A DNA stretch of 64,000 bases from Rhodococcus erythropolis NBRC 15567. GTDB taxonomy: Bacteria > Actinomycetota > Actinomycetes > Mycobacteriales > Mycobacteriaceae. Of this stretch, positions 51,277 to 59,181 are shown piece by piece. The stretch is taken from NCBI RefSeq assembly GCF_001552595.1, contig NZ_BCRM01000001.1, forward strand, positions 744,001-808,000, read 5' to 3'. The position numbers and the translations under genes are program-made. Under the pieces are notes generated by a model. It was not told the origin of the DNA. It saw only the letters and a list, made by a program, of their open reading frames with translations, and ran no database searches. Numbering within the stretch: position 1 is the stretch's first letter; every line of letters starts with the position of its first letter.

Positions 51277-51336
51277 AAAACACCTGTGCGCCTTGCCAAC
51301 CGAGATCGGTTGACAAGGCGCACAGGTGTTTTTCGG
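51277..51336. terminator. bidirectional terminator between corA and the LppU-like gene
   Basis: A 25-bp stem (51277-51301 and 51308-51332) with one mismatch and a 6-base loop is flanked by A residues on the left and T residues on the right. It can therefore end transcripts from both convergent genes. Confidence 0.95.
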
Positions 51337-51349
51337 GAGGGCGCTCGAA

Positions 51350-51967
51350 TCAGAGCGTTGCGACGCAGACCGTGAACTTCCGTTCCGGGTGCTCGAATCC
51401 CGAGTCTGCCCCCGAACCGCATTCGTCGATCGACGTGGAGTTCTGCAGGATTTCGACGACCTCGACTACATTGGTGCCGCTGGTATCCGAGCATTCGATG
51501 CGGGCGGGCTCGTCCATTCCGCTGCCGAGGTCCATGCATCCGCCGACTACCCAGTCGACGTCGAGACAGACAGCGCCCTGCTCGTCACCCGCGAGGGTCT
51601 CGTAGTAGTACGAGTCGACATCGGCGGCACACTGATCAGAGGTGGGAACCTTGGCGACCACCTTGTAGTTGGAATCCTTGCTACCGCAGTCCGCGTTGTC
51701 GATTTCCGCGGCCGTCGTGGTACCGCCGAGCTTGACGCAATCACCGATCGACACGTCGATGTCGACGTCGCCGCCGTCGTCCGAACCCTCCTGGCCGGTG
51801 ATCTTCGAGGTGGTCGGGGCTGCGGAGGTAGTGGTCGAATCGGCAACCGAGGAAGATGATTCCGCAATGGCTTTCGGCTCGATGTCGGAACCGCAACCGA
51901 CGGTGAAGGCGGCGATTGCAGAAGTTGCGATCACCGCAGTGCAAAGTCGCCGGACGATTCCGGACAT
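51350..51967 (-). CDS. LppU-like actinobacterial lipoprotein
   Basis: A 205-residue lipoprotein. The signal peptide MSGIVRRLCTAVIATSAIAA leads to the lipobox TVGCG with Cys25, and a Ser/Thr-rich spacer follows. The mature domain has the repeated pattern ISxGDCVxL-like (DVSIGDCVKLGGT), ADCGSKDSNYKVVAKV and a second half with paired Cys residues (AVCLDVDWVVGGCMDL, IDECGSGADSG). The arrangement resembles M. tuberculosis LppU and related small secreted proteins of unknown function. It is anchored to the outer face of the plasma membrane. It shares a terminator with corA but has its own promoter region. Confidence 0.78.
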   Translation of the reverse strand: MSGIVRRLCTAVIATSAIAAFTVGCGSDIEPKAIAESSSSVADSTTTSAAPTTSKITGQEGSDDGGDVDIDVSIGDCVKLGGTTTAAEIDNADCGSKDSNYKVVAKVPTSDQCAADVDSYYYETLAGDEQGAVCLDVDWVVGGCMDLGSGMDEPARIECSDTSGTNVVEVVEILQNSTSIDECGSGADSGFEHPERKFTVCVATL

Positions 51968-52076
51968 AAGGACCCCTTTGTTGATTCTTGGATAATTCTG
52001 TTGGTTCGTAGATTGTTCGGGACCTATTCCAATACATCGGTAGTCGAATTGCCAACCGGACTGTCAGTATGGGTAG

Positions 52077-53123
52077 GTGGAGCTACCCCTGATGCCGCCG
52101 CTTGCCCCGATGCTCGCGAAGGCTGCGGCCACTGTGCCGCCTCAACCCGAGTCCGGTGACCCGACGTGGTCGTACGAGCCGAAATGGGACGGATTTCGAG
52201 CAATCATCTTTCGTGACGGTGACGAAGTGGTGCTCGGATCGCGAGGAGGAAAGGACTTGGCGCGGTACTTTCCCGAGGCGGTGGAAGCCGTCAAGTCTGA
52301 ATTGCCCGAAAAATGTGTGGTGGACGGAGAACTGGTGGTTCCCCGTGAGATCGACGGTGTGACGCGCCTGAGTTGGGAAGCGCTCTCCGAGCGGATTCAC
52401 CCCGCCGCGAGCCGCGTCGCATTGTTGTCGGAACAGACGCCCGCGCAATTTGTCGGGTTCGATTTGCTGGCGCTCGGGGATCGCGACGTCTCGATCGAGG
52501 ACTTCGGTGTGCGACGTGCGTTGCTCCTCGATTGTGTCGGTGGCGGGCCGAGTTGCCACGTCACGGCAGCGACGGCCGACAGCGCCGAAGCAATGGCCTG
52601 GTTCGAAACCTTCGAAGGCGCGGGTCTCGACGGGGTTGTCGCCAAGAAGCTGGCGGGACCGTACCTGCCGAACAAGCGCGAGATGATCAAGGTGAAACAC
52701 GCCAGGACCGCGGATGTCGTACTGCTGGGCTACCGTCCGCACAAGAGCCAGCCGGGTATCGGGTCGATGCTTCTGGGTCTGTTCGACGGTTCCGAATTGA
52801 AGATGATCGGTGGCGCTTCGGCTTTCACCGCGGCGCGGCGGATCGAGTTGTTGGCCGAACTCGAACCTTTGCGCCTCGGGGACGACGTTGTGGCCGAGGG
52901 AGAGGCCAGCCGGTGGAGATCGGCCGCAGACCGCTCCTGGATTCCGCTTCGTCCTGAGCGGGTGCTGGAAGTGGCGTACGACCAGATGGAAGGGGAACGC
53001 TTTCGGCACGCCGCGCGGTTCCTGCGCTGGCGTCCGGACAGGGTGCCCGACGAATGCACTTTCGATCAGTTGGAGGTTCCGGTGCGATACGACTTCGCGG
53101 ATGTTCTTGTAGGTGGTAAGTGA
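52077..53123 (+). CDS. ligC: ATP-dependent DNA ligase C
   Basis: A 348-residue ATP-dependent DNA ligase. Motif I is SYEPKWDGFRAIIF with the adenylated Lys36. Motif III is CVVDGELVVP, motif IIIa PAQFVGFDLLALGD, motif IV LDGVVAKKLAGPY and motif V MIKVKHARTADVVLLGYRPH. A C-terminal OB-fold follows with ERVLEVAYDQMEGERFRHAA. GTG 52077 is preferred because the resulting MELPLMPPLAPMLAK matches the N-terminus of mycobacterial LigC as I remember it. The gene overlaps the following Prim-PolC gene at TGATG. In mycobacteria LigC and Prim-PolC have been linked to base excision repair, and a joint short-gap repair role is inferred here. Confidence 0.93.
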   Translation: MELPLMPPLAPMLAKAAATVPPQPESGDPTWSYEPKWDGFRAIIFRDGDEVVLGSRGGKDLARYFPEAVEAVKSELPEKCVVDGELVVPREIDGVTRLSWEALSERIHPAASRVALLSEQTPAQFVGFDLLALGDRDVSIEDFGVRRALLLDCVGGGPSCHVTAATADSAEAMAWFETFEGAGLDGVVAKKLAGPYLPNKREMIKVKHARTADVVLLGYRPHKSQPGIGSMLLGLFDGSELKMIGGASAFTAARRIELLAELEPLRLGDDVVAEGEASRWRSAADRSWIPLRPERVLEVAYDQMEGERFRHAARFLRWRPDRVPDECTFDQLEVPVRYDFADVLVGGK

Positions 53124-54163
53124 TGGCGAGTCCCGCAGAGGAACTGGACGTCGACGGGATCGCGGTCCGGTTGTCGAGCCCGGACAAGATCTACTATCCG
53201 CAGTTGGGTGAGGACGGCGGAACCAAACGGCATCTTGTCCAGTACTACCGAACGGTGGCGCTGCAGGGTGCAGCGTTGCGGGCGCTCCAAGATCGGCCAA
53301 CGCATCTTCAGCGATTCCCCGACGGCATCGAGGGCGAAGAGGTTTACCAGAAGCGGCTGCCGGCAAAGCGGCCCGAGCACGTCGAATCCTGCGAGGTCAC
53401 GTTCCCGTCGGGTCGCAAGGCCGACGTCCTTCGAGTGCGAAGTGCTGCGAACATCGTGTGGGCCGCCAATCTCGGGACTGTCACGTTTCATCCCTGGGCC
53501 GTGCGGTGCCCGGACACCGACCACCCGGACGAACTCCGCATCGATCTCGATCCGCAACCGGGGACCGGGTTCGACGAGGCCGTTGCCATCGCGGACGAGG
53601 TCCTTCGCCCTCTGCTCGCCGAGTTGGGATTGGAAGGATTTCCCAAGACGTCCGGTGGCCGAGGCCTTCACGTCTACATCCCGCTCGAGGCGCGCTGGGA
53701 TTTTGTCGAGGTCCGCCACGCGGGTATCGCCCTCGCCCGTGAAGTCGAACGTCGTAGTGCCGATCGCGCCACAACCGCGTGGTGGAAGGAAGAGCGGGGT
53801 GAACGGATCTTCATCGACTTCAATCAGAATGCCCGTGACCGGACGATCGCGGCGGCGTATTCCGCTCGTAAGACGCCGATCGCAACTGTGTCCACGCCGG
53901 TGACCTGGGACGAACTGCGCGACGTGCATCCAGACGACTGCACCATCGCCACGGTTCCCGGCTTGCTCGCCGATCGTGGTGATCCGATGGAAGCGATGCA
54001 CGACAAGGCCTTTGCCCTCGACGTTCTGTTGGAGATGTGGGAGAAGGATCTGGCGGCGGGACTTGGCGATCTGCCGTACCCGCCGAACTATCCCAAAATG
54101 CCCGGTGAACCCAAACGTGTTCAACCGAGCAAGGACCGCGATCGGAAGAACAAAGACGGGTAG
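53123..54163 (+). CDS. Prim-PolC / LigD-like polymerase (archaeo-eukaryotic primase fold)
   Basis: A 346-residue stand-alone polymerase of the LigD-Pol family. The first catalytic pair is Asp141-x-Asp143 in ELRIDLDPQPGTG, the nucleotide-binding segment is FPKTSGGRGLHVYIPL with His183, and the third acidic residue is Asp231 in RIFIDFNQNARDR. It can fill short gaps with (ribo)nucleotides before LigC seals them. No ligase or nuclease domain is attached, unlike full LigD. ATG 53123 overlaps the ligC stop; the GTG three bases earlier is an alternative. The C-terminal tail is Lys-rich. Confidence 0.92.
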   Translation: MASPAEELDVDGIAVRLSSPDKIYYPQLGEDGGTKRHLVQYYRTVALQGAALRALQDRPTHLQRFPDGIEGEEVYQKRLPAKRPEHVESCEVTFPSGRKADVLRVRSAANIVWAANLGTVTFHPWAVRCPDTDHPDELRIDLDPQPGTGFDEAVAIADEVLRPLLAELGLEGFPKTSGGRGLHVYIPLEARWDFVEVRHAGIALAREVERRSADRATTAWWKEERGERIFIDFNQNARDRTIAAAYSARKTPIATVSTPVTWDELRDVHPDDCTIATVPGLLADRGDPMEAMHDKAFALDVLLEMWEKDLAAGLGDLPYPPNYPKMPGEPKRVQPSKDRDRKNKDG

Positions 54164-54241
54164 CGTCAGAGGCGGACATATCGGGTAATTCGATTAGACG
54201 TCGAATGTACGGTCACGTCGAATGCACTGTGGGGGTTGGAT

Positions 54242-54754
54242 ATGGATCGCCGGAAAATGCGAGCAGGCTTAGCGGCGGGTGGCGTGATTCTTGCCGCCTT
54301 CGGATTGTCACTCGGTAGCGGAACAGCGTCGGCCGCGACGCTGGATTGTTCGGCGCGCGGCCAAGATCAGACGATCGTCGACGGGTCATCCGCATGCCGA
54401 GCGGTGGCAGATCCCTCCAGTTACGCGATTTCACACGTGGAGGGCGATGGCGTCGGCGTCGCCGATTCGCGAGACGGTGGCCGGTCGGCGGGCGTCGGAC
54501 TCTTCGGCGGCGTTGCTGCAGCGGAGTCGCGCGGTGGGCTGCTTGCCGCCGTTGCGTACGGCCCGGGTTCGCTCGCACTCGGTCGCACAGACTCCTCACC
54601 CTTTGCCGTGGTGCTCAGCGGACCTGGCGGCAGAGCGGCGGTGGGTGACGCGGACGTCGGGGCGATCTGCTCGGGTGGTCCCACCCTTGTTTTCAACCTT
54701 GCCACAGGTCAGGGATGTGTCAGCGACGGCACTTCGACGTGGGTCACCCCGTGA
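54242..54754 (+). CDS. secreted low-complexity protein (DUF6764-like)
   Basis: A 170-residue exported protein. A signal peptide with a basic start (MDRRKMRAGLAAGGVILAAF) is likely cleaved after TASA near residue 31. The mature part starts TLDCSARGQDQTIVDGSSAC and is rich in Gly, Ala, Val and Ser, with three further Cys-bearing segments. It resembles the DUF6764 family of nocardiae and rhodococci, which has no known function. ATG 54242 follows GGGGGTTGG; a TTG two codons upstream would add two residues. Direct repeats of ACGTCGAATG at 54198-54207 and 54215-54224 lie in its promoter region. Confidence 0.72.
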   Translation: MDRRKMRAGLAAGGVILAAFGLSLGSGTASAATLDCSARGQDQTIVDGSSACRAVADPSSYAISHVEGDGVGVADSRDGGRSAGVGLFGGVAAAESRGGLLAAVAYGPGSLALGRTDSSPFAVVLSGPGGRAAVGDADVGAICSGGPTLVFNLATGQGCVSDGTSTWVTP

Positions 54755-54863
54755 GTGCACCCCGGTCCTGAGCCTCTTGCGTGACAGTGGTCACAATGGT
54801 GTCAAGCTCCTGCCACCGATCCGGTGACCGGACAACTTGAATCAGCGGGGATCGGAGGACGCG

Positions 54864-56075
54864 ATGGCTCCCAATGCACGACGGGGTTCGCTCGCCCGGG
54901 TGGAGGTGCCTTCGCGCACCGAGCTGTATGTGGACCGGCGATTCCTTCCCTTGGCCGACCGCTTCTTCGCGATGTATCGCCAACCGCAACAAGGCGGCGG
55001 CGCGCTGGTCGTGTACCTGGGCGGCGAGAAAGTTCTCGACATCTGGGCCGGCAATGCCGACCGCGACAGGCGCTGGGACCACGACACGGTGTCGCTTTCC
55101 TTCTCGACCGGCAAGGGCGTGGCCAGCACCGTCGTTCACCGACTGGCCGAACGCGGGCTGATCGACTACGACTCTCCGGTTGCTCAGTACTGGCCCGAAT
55201 TCGCAGCGGCCGGCAAGGACAAGATCACCGTCCGGGAACTGATGTCACATCGCTCGGGCCTTCACCGCGTTCGCGGGCTCATGCCGCATCCCCTCGACCT
55301 GATGGACTACGACGCGGTCGTTGCCGCCCTGGCTGCCGAGAAGCCGGATCCGCGTCGGCTTCGAGGCCCCGGCTATCACGCTGTGACCTACGGCTGGTTG
55401 GTAGCCGAACTTGTGGCCAGGGTGTCCGGTCAGCCGTTCATCGACGTCGTACAAGCGGAGATAGCGAAGCCCCTCGGCGTCGACGAATTCTGGTACCGCG
55501 TACCCGAAACCGAGCGTCCACGGATCGCGAAGCTGTTCCCACATATCAACCCTGCCGGCTTGAACTGGGCCTTCGCGTCGACCGTGCTCTCACACGTCGG
55601 TCCGACTCGCGGACTCGCGGAGGCCGCGATGCCGGACGGTTTCGACGTCATGGTGCGCAACCCGGCTGTCCACGACGCCGTCATGCCGGGCTGGAACGGA
55701 GTGTTCAGCGCGCGTGCTCTCGCGAAGATGTACGGCGCCATCGCGAACGGCGGCGTGATCGACGGGAAGCGGTTCCTGAAGGAATCGACCATCGACCAGA
55801 TGTCGACCATCCAGACTCGCGATCGGGATTACGTGCTGGCGGTGCGGCCCAACTGGACTCTCGGTTACCACCCGCCGATCATTGCCGCGCGGCGGCAGCC
55901 GCGGAATGCGATAGGCCACTACGGAGTCGGCGGTTCAGGCGCGTATGCGGACCTGTCCAGCGGACTCTCGCTCGGTTTCACCACCAACAGGTTGGGTAGT
56001 GCTGTGACAGCTCTCGGTGATCTTCGCCTTGCGAGGCTCGGCGCCGAGGCGCAGGAGTTGGTTCGTCGAATCTGA
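54864..56075 (+). CDS. beta-lactamase-fold esterase/hydrolase (S12, LipL/EstB-like)
   Basis: A 403-residue serine hydrolase of the class C beta-lactamase/esterase VIII type. The nucleophile motif SxxK is STGK in LSFSTGKGVASTVV, the Tyr motif is GYHAVTYGWLVAEL, and HYGVGGSGAY replaces the KTG element. SHRSGLHRVRGL and GVDEFWYRVP are typical of the mycobacterial LipE/LipL group. No signal peptide is evident, so it is probably cytosolic or weakly membrane-associated. It likely hydrolyses short-chain esters. ATG 54864 has GGAGG five bases upstream. Confidence 0.88.
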   Translation: MAPNARRGSLARVEVPSRTELYVDRRFLPLADRFFAMYRQPQQGGGALVVYLGGEKVLDIWAGNADRDRRWDHDTVSLSFSTGKGVASTVVHRLAERGLIDYDSPVAQYWPEFAAAGKDKITVRELMSHRSGLHRVRGLMPHPLDLMDYDAVVAALAAEKPDPRRLRGPGYHAVTYGWLVAELVARVSGQPFIDVVQAEIAKPLGVDEFWYRVPETERPRIAKLFPHINPAGLNWAFASTVLSHVGPTRGLAEAAMPDGFDVMVRNPAVHDAVMPGWNGVFSARALAKMYGAIANGGVIDGKRFLKESTIDQMSTIQTRDRDYVLAVRPNWTLGYHPPIIAARRQPRNAIGHYGVGGSGAYADLSSGLSLGFTTNRLGSAVTALGDLRLARLGAEAQELVRRI

Positions 56076-56090
56076 CACGAAGGGAATGCC

Positions 56091-56309
56091 ATGAGCAGCA
56101 ACGTGTACCGGGTGACCGAGATCGTCGGCTCGTCCACCGAGAGCAGTGACGCGGCAATTCGCACCGCCATCGCCCGGGCGAACGAGACGGTGCGCAACCT
56201 CGAATGGTTCGAGGTGGTGGAAACTCGCGGCCACATCGAGAACGGCGCCGTGGCGCATTTCCAGGTCACGTTGAAGGTCGGCTTCCGGCTCGACGGCGAC
56301 GAATCCTGA
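56091..56309 (+). CDS. dodecin (flavin-binding storage protein)
   Basis: A 72-residue dodecin. NVYRVTEIVGSSTESSDAAI and ARANETVRNLEWFEVVETRG contain the conserved Trp that stacks on the flavin ring, and AHFQVTLKVGFRLDG is the last strand. Dodecins form hollow dodecamers that bind FMN or FAD and buffer free flavin. It starts 15 bases after the esterase gene and is followed 10 bases later by the alpha/alpha-barrel gene, so the three are likely cotranscribed. Confidence 0.95.
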   Translation: MSSNVYRVTEIVGSSTESSDAAIRTAIARANETVRNLEWFEVVETRGHIENGAVAHFQVTLKVGFRLDGDES

Positions 56310-56319
56310 ACCGTTCTTC

Positions 56320-57201
56320 ATGAGTGTTGATCTCACGGCGGCCGTCGGGTTCATGGCGGGACATGCCAGGACTCTCGATCGGCATCGGCTGAATTTGATT
56401 CTCGGACAGGGTGACCGGGCCGCGGCTTGTGCGGCCGTGGACGGTTATCGCAACCCGGACGGTGGGTACGGCTGGGGACTCGAACCGGATCTTCGCTCGG
56501 CAACCAGCCAACCTGGCGGAGCGCTGCATGCCTTCGAAGCCTTTGCCGACATCGGAACGCCGACGCCCAGAGCGGTCGAACTGTGCGACTGGTTGCAGAC
56601 CAATTCGCTGGCAGGCGGCGGTTTGCCCTTCGCCTTCCCGATTGCCGACCCAGCCGGGTGTGCGCCCTTCTGGGTGAGCGCGGACCCGTCGGCGCCGTCG
56701 TTGCAGATCACCAGCATCGTGTGTGCTGCAGCGGCTCGCGTTGCCGAATTCGACGAGGCCGTCGCCGAACATCCGTGGTTCGCCTCTGCCGTTCGATATT
56801 GCCTCGACGCGATCGACGGGGCGGATTCTCTGCATGCCCTCGAGCTCGCCTTTGCCTTGCAGTTTCTCGACGCGGTTCACCGGAACAGTCCCGAAGCGTC
56901 GTCGTTGGTGAGCACTCTTGGTTCGCGTATCCCGGCTGACGGCTTGGTTCACGTGGACGGGGGAGCCGACGGCGAATTCATGCGGCCCCTCGATTTCTCA
57001 CCGCTTCCCGGTGGTCCGACCCGCGCGTTGTTCGACGCGGCCGTGATCGAGTCCGAACTGTCAGCACTCGCTGCACGGCAACACGACGACGGCGGCTGGG
57101 CGGTGGATTTCGACAGCTATTCGCCCGCCGCGGCGTTGGAATGGCGAGGTCACGCCACCGTGCAGGCGGTATGGCTGCTGAAGCGCAATGGGGTGATCTG
57201 A
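56320..57201 (+). CDS. alpha/alpha-barrel protein with terpenoid-cyclase-like repeats
   Basis: A 293-residue soluble protein with repeated helical pairs of the prenyltransferase/squalene-cyclase-like fold. QW-like repeats are seen as YRNPDGGYGWGLEPDLRS near residue 45 and ARQHDDGGWAVDFDSYSPAA near residue 255. No cyclase DxDD or DxDTT acid motif is visible, so it is unlikely to be a terpene cyclase. Its true function is unknown. It follows dodecin by ten bases; the ribosome site is weak, so it may be translated by coupling. Confidence 0.75.
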   Translation: MSVDLTAAVGFMAGHARTLDRHRLNLILGQGDRAAACAAVDGYRNPDGGYGWGLEPDLRSATSQPGGALHAFEAFADIGTPTPRAVELCDWLQTNSLAGGGLPFAFPIADPAGCAPFWVSADPSAPSLQITSIVCAAAARVAEFDEAVAEHPWFASAVRYCLDAIDGADSLHALELAFALQFLDAVHRNSPEASSLVSTLGSRIPADGLVHVDGGADGEFMRPLDFSPLPGGPTRALFDAAVIESELSALAARQHDDGGWAVDFDSYSPAAALEWRGHATVQAVWLLKRNGVI

Positions 57202-57221
57202 AAACGATTCTCGCGCCAAAT

Positions 57222-57235
57222 TGGAACACGTTATA
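57222..57235. promoter_or_regulatory. KstR-like palindrome upstream of fprB
   Basis: TGGAACACGTTATA fits the published mycobacterial KstR consensus TnnAACnnGTTnnA at every fixed position. A possible -10 element TATAGT (57232-57237) overlaps its right end, 46 bases before the fprB start. A single short match could arise by chance. Confidence 0.45.
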
Positions 57236-57282
57236 GTCTGGGAATCAGTTCGTGCTTCGTGTTTCAGGGATAGGGGAATGTC

Positions 57283-58965
57283 ATGGCGTATGTGATCACG
57301 CAGCCGTGCTGCAACGACGCCTCGTGTGTTGACGTGTGTCCGGTCAATTGCATTCACCCGACACCGGACGAAGCTCCGTTCGCGACCACCGAAATGCTCT
57401 ACATCGATCCCGATACCTGCATCGATTGTGGTGCGTGTGTGGACGAGTGCCCGGTCGAGGCGATCTTCCCGGACAACGAACTCGACGAGGACGACGCGCC
57501 GTACCTTCAGATGAATGCGTCGTACTTCGAGAAGCATCCGATGGGCCCGGATTGGCCCGAGCCGATCACGATGGCCAAGATCGATCCCGAACTGGGAACG
57601 CTGAAAGTGGCGATCGTCGGCTCCGGCCCCGCAGCCTGCTATGCGGCGATGGAACTGACCGGCAAGCCTCGCGTCGAGGTCGACATGTTCGATCGGCTTC
57701 CCACTCCCTACGGATTGGTGCGCGCCGGCGTGGCTCCGGATCATCCCGGAACCAAAGGCGTCACCGACCAGTTCCGCGCCGTGGTCGCGAAAAAGACCGT
57801 GCGCTGCCACTTCAACGTCGAGGTGGGTACCCATATCTCGCATTCGGAACTCTTGGACCATCACCACGCAGTGATCTACGCGGTCGGCGCTGCCGGGGAT
57901 CGCAAGCTCGAGATCCCGGGCGAGGAACTGCCGGGAAGTCACGCTGCCACCGAGTTCGTCGCCTGGTACAACGGCCACCCGGGATATGCCGATCGGACTT
58001 TCGATCTGTCCGGCGAGCGAGCGGTGATCGTCGGAAACGGCAACGTCGCACTCGACGTCGCTCGCATCCTGGTGACCGACCCGGACCAGCTCGCGAAGAC
58101 GGACCTCGCCGAGCATGCATTGGAAGCGCTGCGTAACAGCAAGATTCGCGAGGTCGTCATTCTCGGGCGGCGCGGGCCGGCGCAGGCCGCGTACACCAAT
58201 CCCGAACTGTTGGCCCTCGGACAGATGGCGAACGTGGACGTAGTCGTCGACCCGATCGAAGCCGAACTCGACGAGGCCAGTCAGGCGTTCGTGGACAGCG
58301 ATGCCGCGGAGCCGTCCGTGCTGCTCAAGGTCAAGCAGGCGCAGGAATTTGCTTCCCGTACCGCAGATCCTTCTCGCAAGCGGATCGTTCTCCGGTTCCT
58401 CACTTCTCCCGTCGAGGTCCTCGGCGACGGTGCAGTCTCACAGGTGAGGATCGTGAAAAACGAATTGGTGGCAACGCCGACCGGTCAGCTCTCCGCCCGG
58501 CCTACCGAAACCGAGGAGACGATCGACACCTCCCTGGTGCTTCGGTCGGTCGGATACCGCGGCACACCGATGGCCGACTTGCCCTTCGACGACGCTCGCG
58601 GCGTGATCCCCAACGAGAACGGCCGCGTGATCGACACCGACACCGGCACGCCGATCCCGGGTGTCTACGTCGCGGGTTGGATCAAGCGCGGACCGACCGG
58701 CGTAATCGGCACCAACAAGTACTGCTCCGCCGAGACTGTGTCGATGATCTTCGACGACTTCGCTGGTGGGCGCCTCGCCACGCCGACCGAGGACGCTGAC
58801 AAGTTGCAGGTTCTGCTGGCAGATCGGTCGCCGGATCAGGTGGACTACCAAGGTTGGCAGCGGATCGACAAGGCAGAACGAGCATCCGGTGCCGCCGCCG
58901 GTAGACCGCGAACCAAACTCATCTCCATCGAATCGATGTTGGCGGCTGCTCGCAGCGAGGGATAG
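57283..58965 (+). CDS. fprB: ferredoxin/ferredoxin-NADP reductase fusion (FprB-like)
   Basis: A 560-residue redox protein. Residues 1 to about 75 are a bacterial-type ferredoxin with two cysteine clusters (CCNDASCVDVCPVNC and CIDCGACVDECP). The rest is an adrenodoxin-reductase-like flavoprotein: FAD loop VAIVGSGPAACYAAMEL, LPTPYGLVRAGVAPDHPGTK, NADP loop AVIVGNGNVALDVARIL and GWIKRGPTGVIGTNKYCSAE. It passes electrons from NAD(P)H to the attached and external ferredoxins, which in turn serve P450s. The layout is that of M. tuberculosis FprB. A KstR-like site at 57222-57235 suggests a tie to sterol catabolism. Confidence 0.95.
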   Translation: MAYVITQPCCNDASCVDVCPVNCIHPTPDEAPFATTEMLYIDPDTCIDCGACVDECPVEAIFPDNELDEDDAPYLQMNASYFEKHPMGPDWPEPITMAKIDPELGTLKVAIVGSGPAACYAAMELTGKPRVEVDMFDRLPTPYGLVRAGVAPDHPGTKGVTDQFRAVVAKKTVRCHFNVEVGTHISHSELLDHHHAVIYAVGAAGDRKLEIPGEELPGSHAATEFVAWYNGHPGYADRTFDLSGERAVIVGNGNVALDVARILVTDPDQLAKTDLAEHALEALRNSKIREVVILGRRGPAQAAYTNPELLALGQMANVDVVVDPIEAELDEASQAFVDSDAAEPSVLLKVKQAQEFASRTADPSRKRIVLRFLTSPVEVLGDGAVSQVRIVKNELVATPTGQLSARPTETEETIDTSLVLRSVGYRGTPMADLPFDDARGVIPNENGRVIDTDTGTPIPGVYVAGWIKRGPTGVIGTNKYCSAETVSMIFDDFAGGRLATPTEDADKLQVLLADRSPDQVDYQGWQRIDKAERASGAAAGRPRTKLISIESMLAAARSEG

Positions 58966-59100
58966 CAACGATTGGGCGAACATCCGAATTGCTCGATTGC
59001 CGCATTTGTGTGTTAATGACTATGGAAATGTGCGGTTTGCTCTCTTTGGCGTGCTCGGGCGTGTAGGTGTGCGCCCGGCGGGCGCGTCCGGATGGTGCAT

Positions 59101-59131
59101 CGGCATCGGTACCAGGCGGGTATCGATGCCG
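59101..59131 (+). other. long hairpin in the ldt leader
   Basis: A 13-bp stem (59101-59113 and 59119-59131, one G-U pair) with loop AGGCG lies 51 bases before the L,D-transpeptidase start. No T tract follows, so it is not an intrinsic terminator. It may stabilise or regulate the transcript. I did not recognise a known riboswitch around it. Confidence 0.45.
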
Positions 59132-59181
59132 GCCGCGCAAACTCCACGTGAGTACGTGGTCATTCGAGCGAAGGTAGTGAC

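Noticed and set aside
54198-54224. Direct repeats of ACGTCGAATG upstream of the DUF6764-like gene
   Set aside because: There are only two 10-base copies with no dyad. They are too weak to claim as a regulatory site, although their promoter location is noted in the gene entry.
58966-59181. c-di-AMP (ydaO) riboswitch upstream of the L,D-transpeptidase gene
   Set aside because: The spacer of 216 bases has one long stem but lacks the recognisable conserved segments of that class.
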